Assembly (NCBI GenBank): GCA_018396535.1
Contig: JAGTQC010000006.1
Coordinates: 1-64,000, forward strand
Reading direction: 5' to 3'
DNA: 64,000 nt
Origin: Candidatus Bathyarchaeota archaeon
GTDB taxonomy: Archaea; Thermoproteota; CALKCG01; B24; DRYS01
Every line of letters begins with the position of its first letter. Positions within the stretch are counted from its first letter, which is position 1. This document shows, piece by piece, positions 63,395-64,000 of this stretch. A program made the position numbers and the translations under genes. The notes under the pieces were generated by a model that was not told the DNA's origin, made no database searches, and saw only the letters and a list, made by a program, of their open reading frames with translations.

Positions 63395-64000
63395 GGATTT
63401 GATTAATATTGGAAGATCTTTAGCTTTAACAGGTCCTACTATAATGTTAAACCCCAGGGTTTCTAATTCAGGTTTTATACTCGAAGCTAAACCTGGGATG
63501 ATTATAGGTACTCTATCTATATCTACTCTATCTCTATAAGCTTGGAGAGCTTCGGCTATCTGTCTAGCTGTAAACTTACCACCACCTATAGCTGAAGCTA
63601 CAGATAATCCGCCAGTATCGATTACTAGAATCCAGCACCCTATACCTGAAGCTTCGAGTATTCTCCTAACTATATCGAAGGTTAAAGCATAATTGGATGT
63701 GACAACTATAGGTGCTGATCGTGAAATCGATCCGATACTATATATCCCTGGATTCACTATCCTAGGTCTCCTAGGATCGGTATAGATAGATTGTTTAAAG
63801 ATCAGTAGGCCCTCGATGAACACCCTACTCATCGACCTGGGCAAGATAACTATCGACGAGTATCTAAGAAGCGATGCGATCGATGCAGCTAAACCTTCAT
63901 AACTATCGGAAATATCCTTTAGATCGACTAGTATAGGATAACTAAATCTTTTATCACCTTCTAAAGCCCTCTTCCTTATACCTAAAGTATACCTTATAAG
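63380..64000 (-). CDS. CdhE-like corrinoid protein, C-terminal part (5' end outside window)
   Basis: The frame is open from the right edge (64000) to a stop at 63380, giving 206 residues. It aligns with the last third of CdhE at 55580. Paired segments are FSYPILVDLKDI against GYPILAIPAVVW, TDPRRPRIVNPG against TDPVKPVSVEPG, IVVTSNYALTFDIV against LLVTTNFALTYFTV, ILVIDTGGLSVASAIGGGKFTA against LLVVDTEGLSVESSVAGRKLTA, and IIIPGLASSIKPELE against IIIPGLAARLKGELE. It is a divergent paralogue, possibly a methyl-transfer corrinoid protein. Confidence 0.82.
   Translation of the reverse strand, partial: LIRYTLGIRKRALEGDKRFSYPILVDLKDISDSYEGLAASIASLLRYSSIVILPRSMSRVFIEGLLIFKQSIYTDPRRPRIVNPGIYSIGSISRSAPIVVTSNYALTFDIVRRILEASGIGCWILVIDTGGLSVASAIGGGKFTARQIAEALQAYRDRVDIDRVPIIIPGLASSIKPELETLGFNIIVGPVKAKDLPILIKSLKYG

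Noticed and set aside
1-64000. CRISPR arrays, rRNA genes and complete insertion sequences
   Set aside because: I saw no regularly spaced repeats, no rRNA sequence and no intact transposase with terminal repeats anywhere in the window.

Overview
The window is archaeal. It carries an archaeal RNA polymerase zinc-ribbon subunit (Rpo12), NAC, MBF1, aTrm56, an archaeal-type adenine deaminase, HerA/NurA-like proteins, and the archaeal (methanopterin/methanofuran) form of the Wood-Ljungdahl pathway. AT-rich composition, frequent ATA/AGA/AGG codons, many TTG and GTG starts, two small heat-shock proteins and a dense gene layout fit an uncultivated, probably thermophilic member of the Thermoproteota/TACK group. 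The lineage below that level is an inference I cannot settle from this window. No methyl-CoM reductase gene is present here.

Layout. 1-8.2 kb: end of an ABC-2 permease, a nitrilase-family amidohydrolase, an enolase-superfamily sugar-acid dehydratase-like protein, a MATE transporter, a GNAT acetyltransferase, a sugar isomerase-like TIM barrel, a PQQ-type propeller and an ICMT-like membrane methyltransferase. 8.2-9.2 kb: decayed DNA beside tRNA-Arg(UCG). 9.3-15.7 kb: two radical SAM proteins, an AdoMet-decarboxylase-like protein with an altered active site, a PLD-like protein, aTrm56, MBF1, NAC, a second nitrilase-family protein and tRNA-Gly(CCC). 15.7-18.1 kb: a sulfatase facing its radical SAM maturase. 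18.7-27.7 kb: a secreted beta-propeller protein, amidohydrolases including adenine deaminase, HD and Hsp20 proteins, an ECF-type membrane protein overlapping a type II pantothenate kinase, Rpo12, an MBL exonuclease-like protein and a YjbQ protein. 27.8-28.8 kb: a decayed island around tRNA-Phe with a HEPN pseudogene and a tyrosine-recombinase pseudogene. 28.8-36.6 kb: sugar and ester metabolism genes, a trio of membrane proteins, a serine resolvase with repeats upstream, tRNA-Arg(CCG), a half-length MFS protein, an amidohydrolase and a DUF1893 protein. 36.9-40.5 kb: a HerA-like ATPase overlapping an unusually large NurA-like protein. 40.5-46.8 kb: a VTT membrane protein, an AmrS-type radical SAM gene broken by a 21-bp palindromic insertion, a Trm5-family methyltransferase, Hsp20, a dCTP deaminase-like protein, mch, and a zinc/wHTH protein followed by DUF488.

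46.8-64 kb is mainly a C1 and carbon-fixation region: fmdDBAC (formyl-methanofuran dehydrogenase), a ferredoxin plus tungsten aldehyde oxidoreductase pair, the complete cdhABCDE operon (CO dehydrogenase/acetyl-CoA synthase), a divergent cooC-type nickel chaperone, and part of a second, divergent CdhE-like gene. Together with mch these encode the first step, a middle step and the last step of CO2-to-acetyl-CoA conversion (or its reverse). ftr, mtd and mer are not in the window.

The most notable observations are the palindrome-interrupted amrS gene, two genes whose conserved N-termini begin upstream of any ATG/GTG/TTG codon, the HerA/large-NurA pair, the type II pantothenate kinase with an ECF S-component, the second CdhE-like protein, and the decayed integrase and HEPN remnants at tRNA-Phe.
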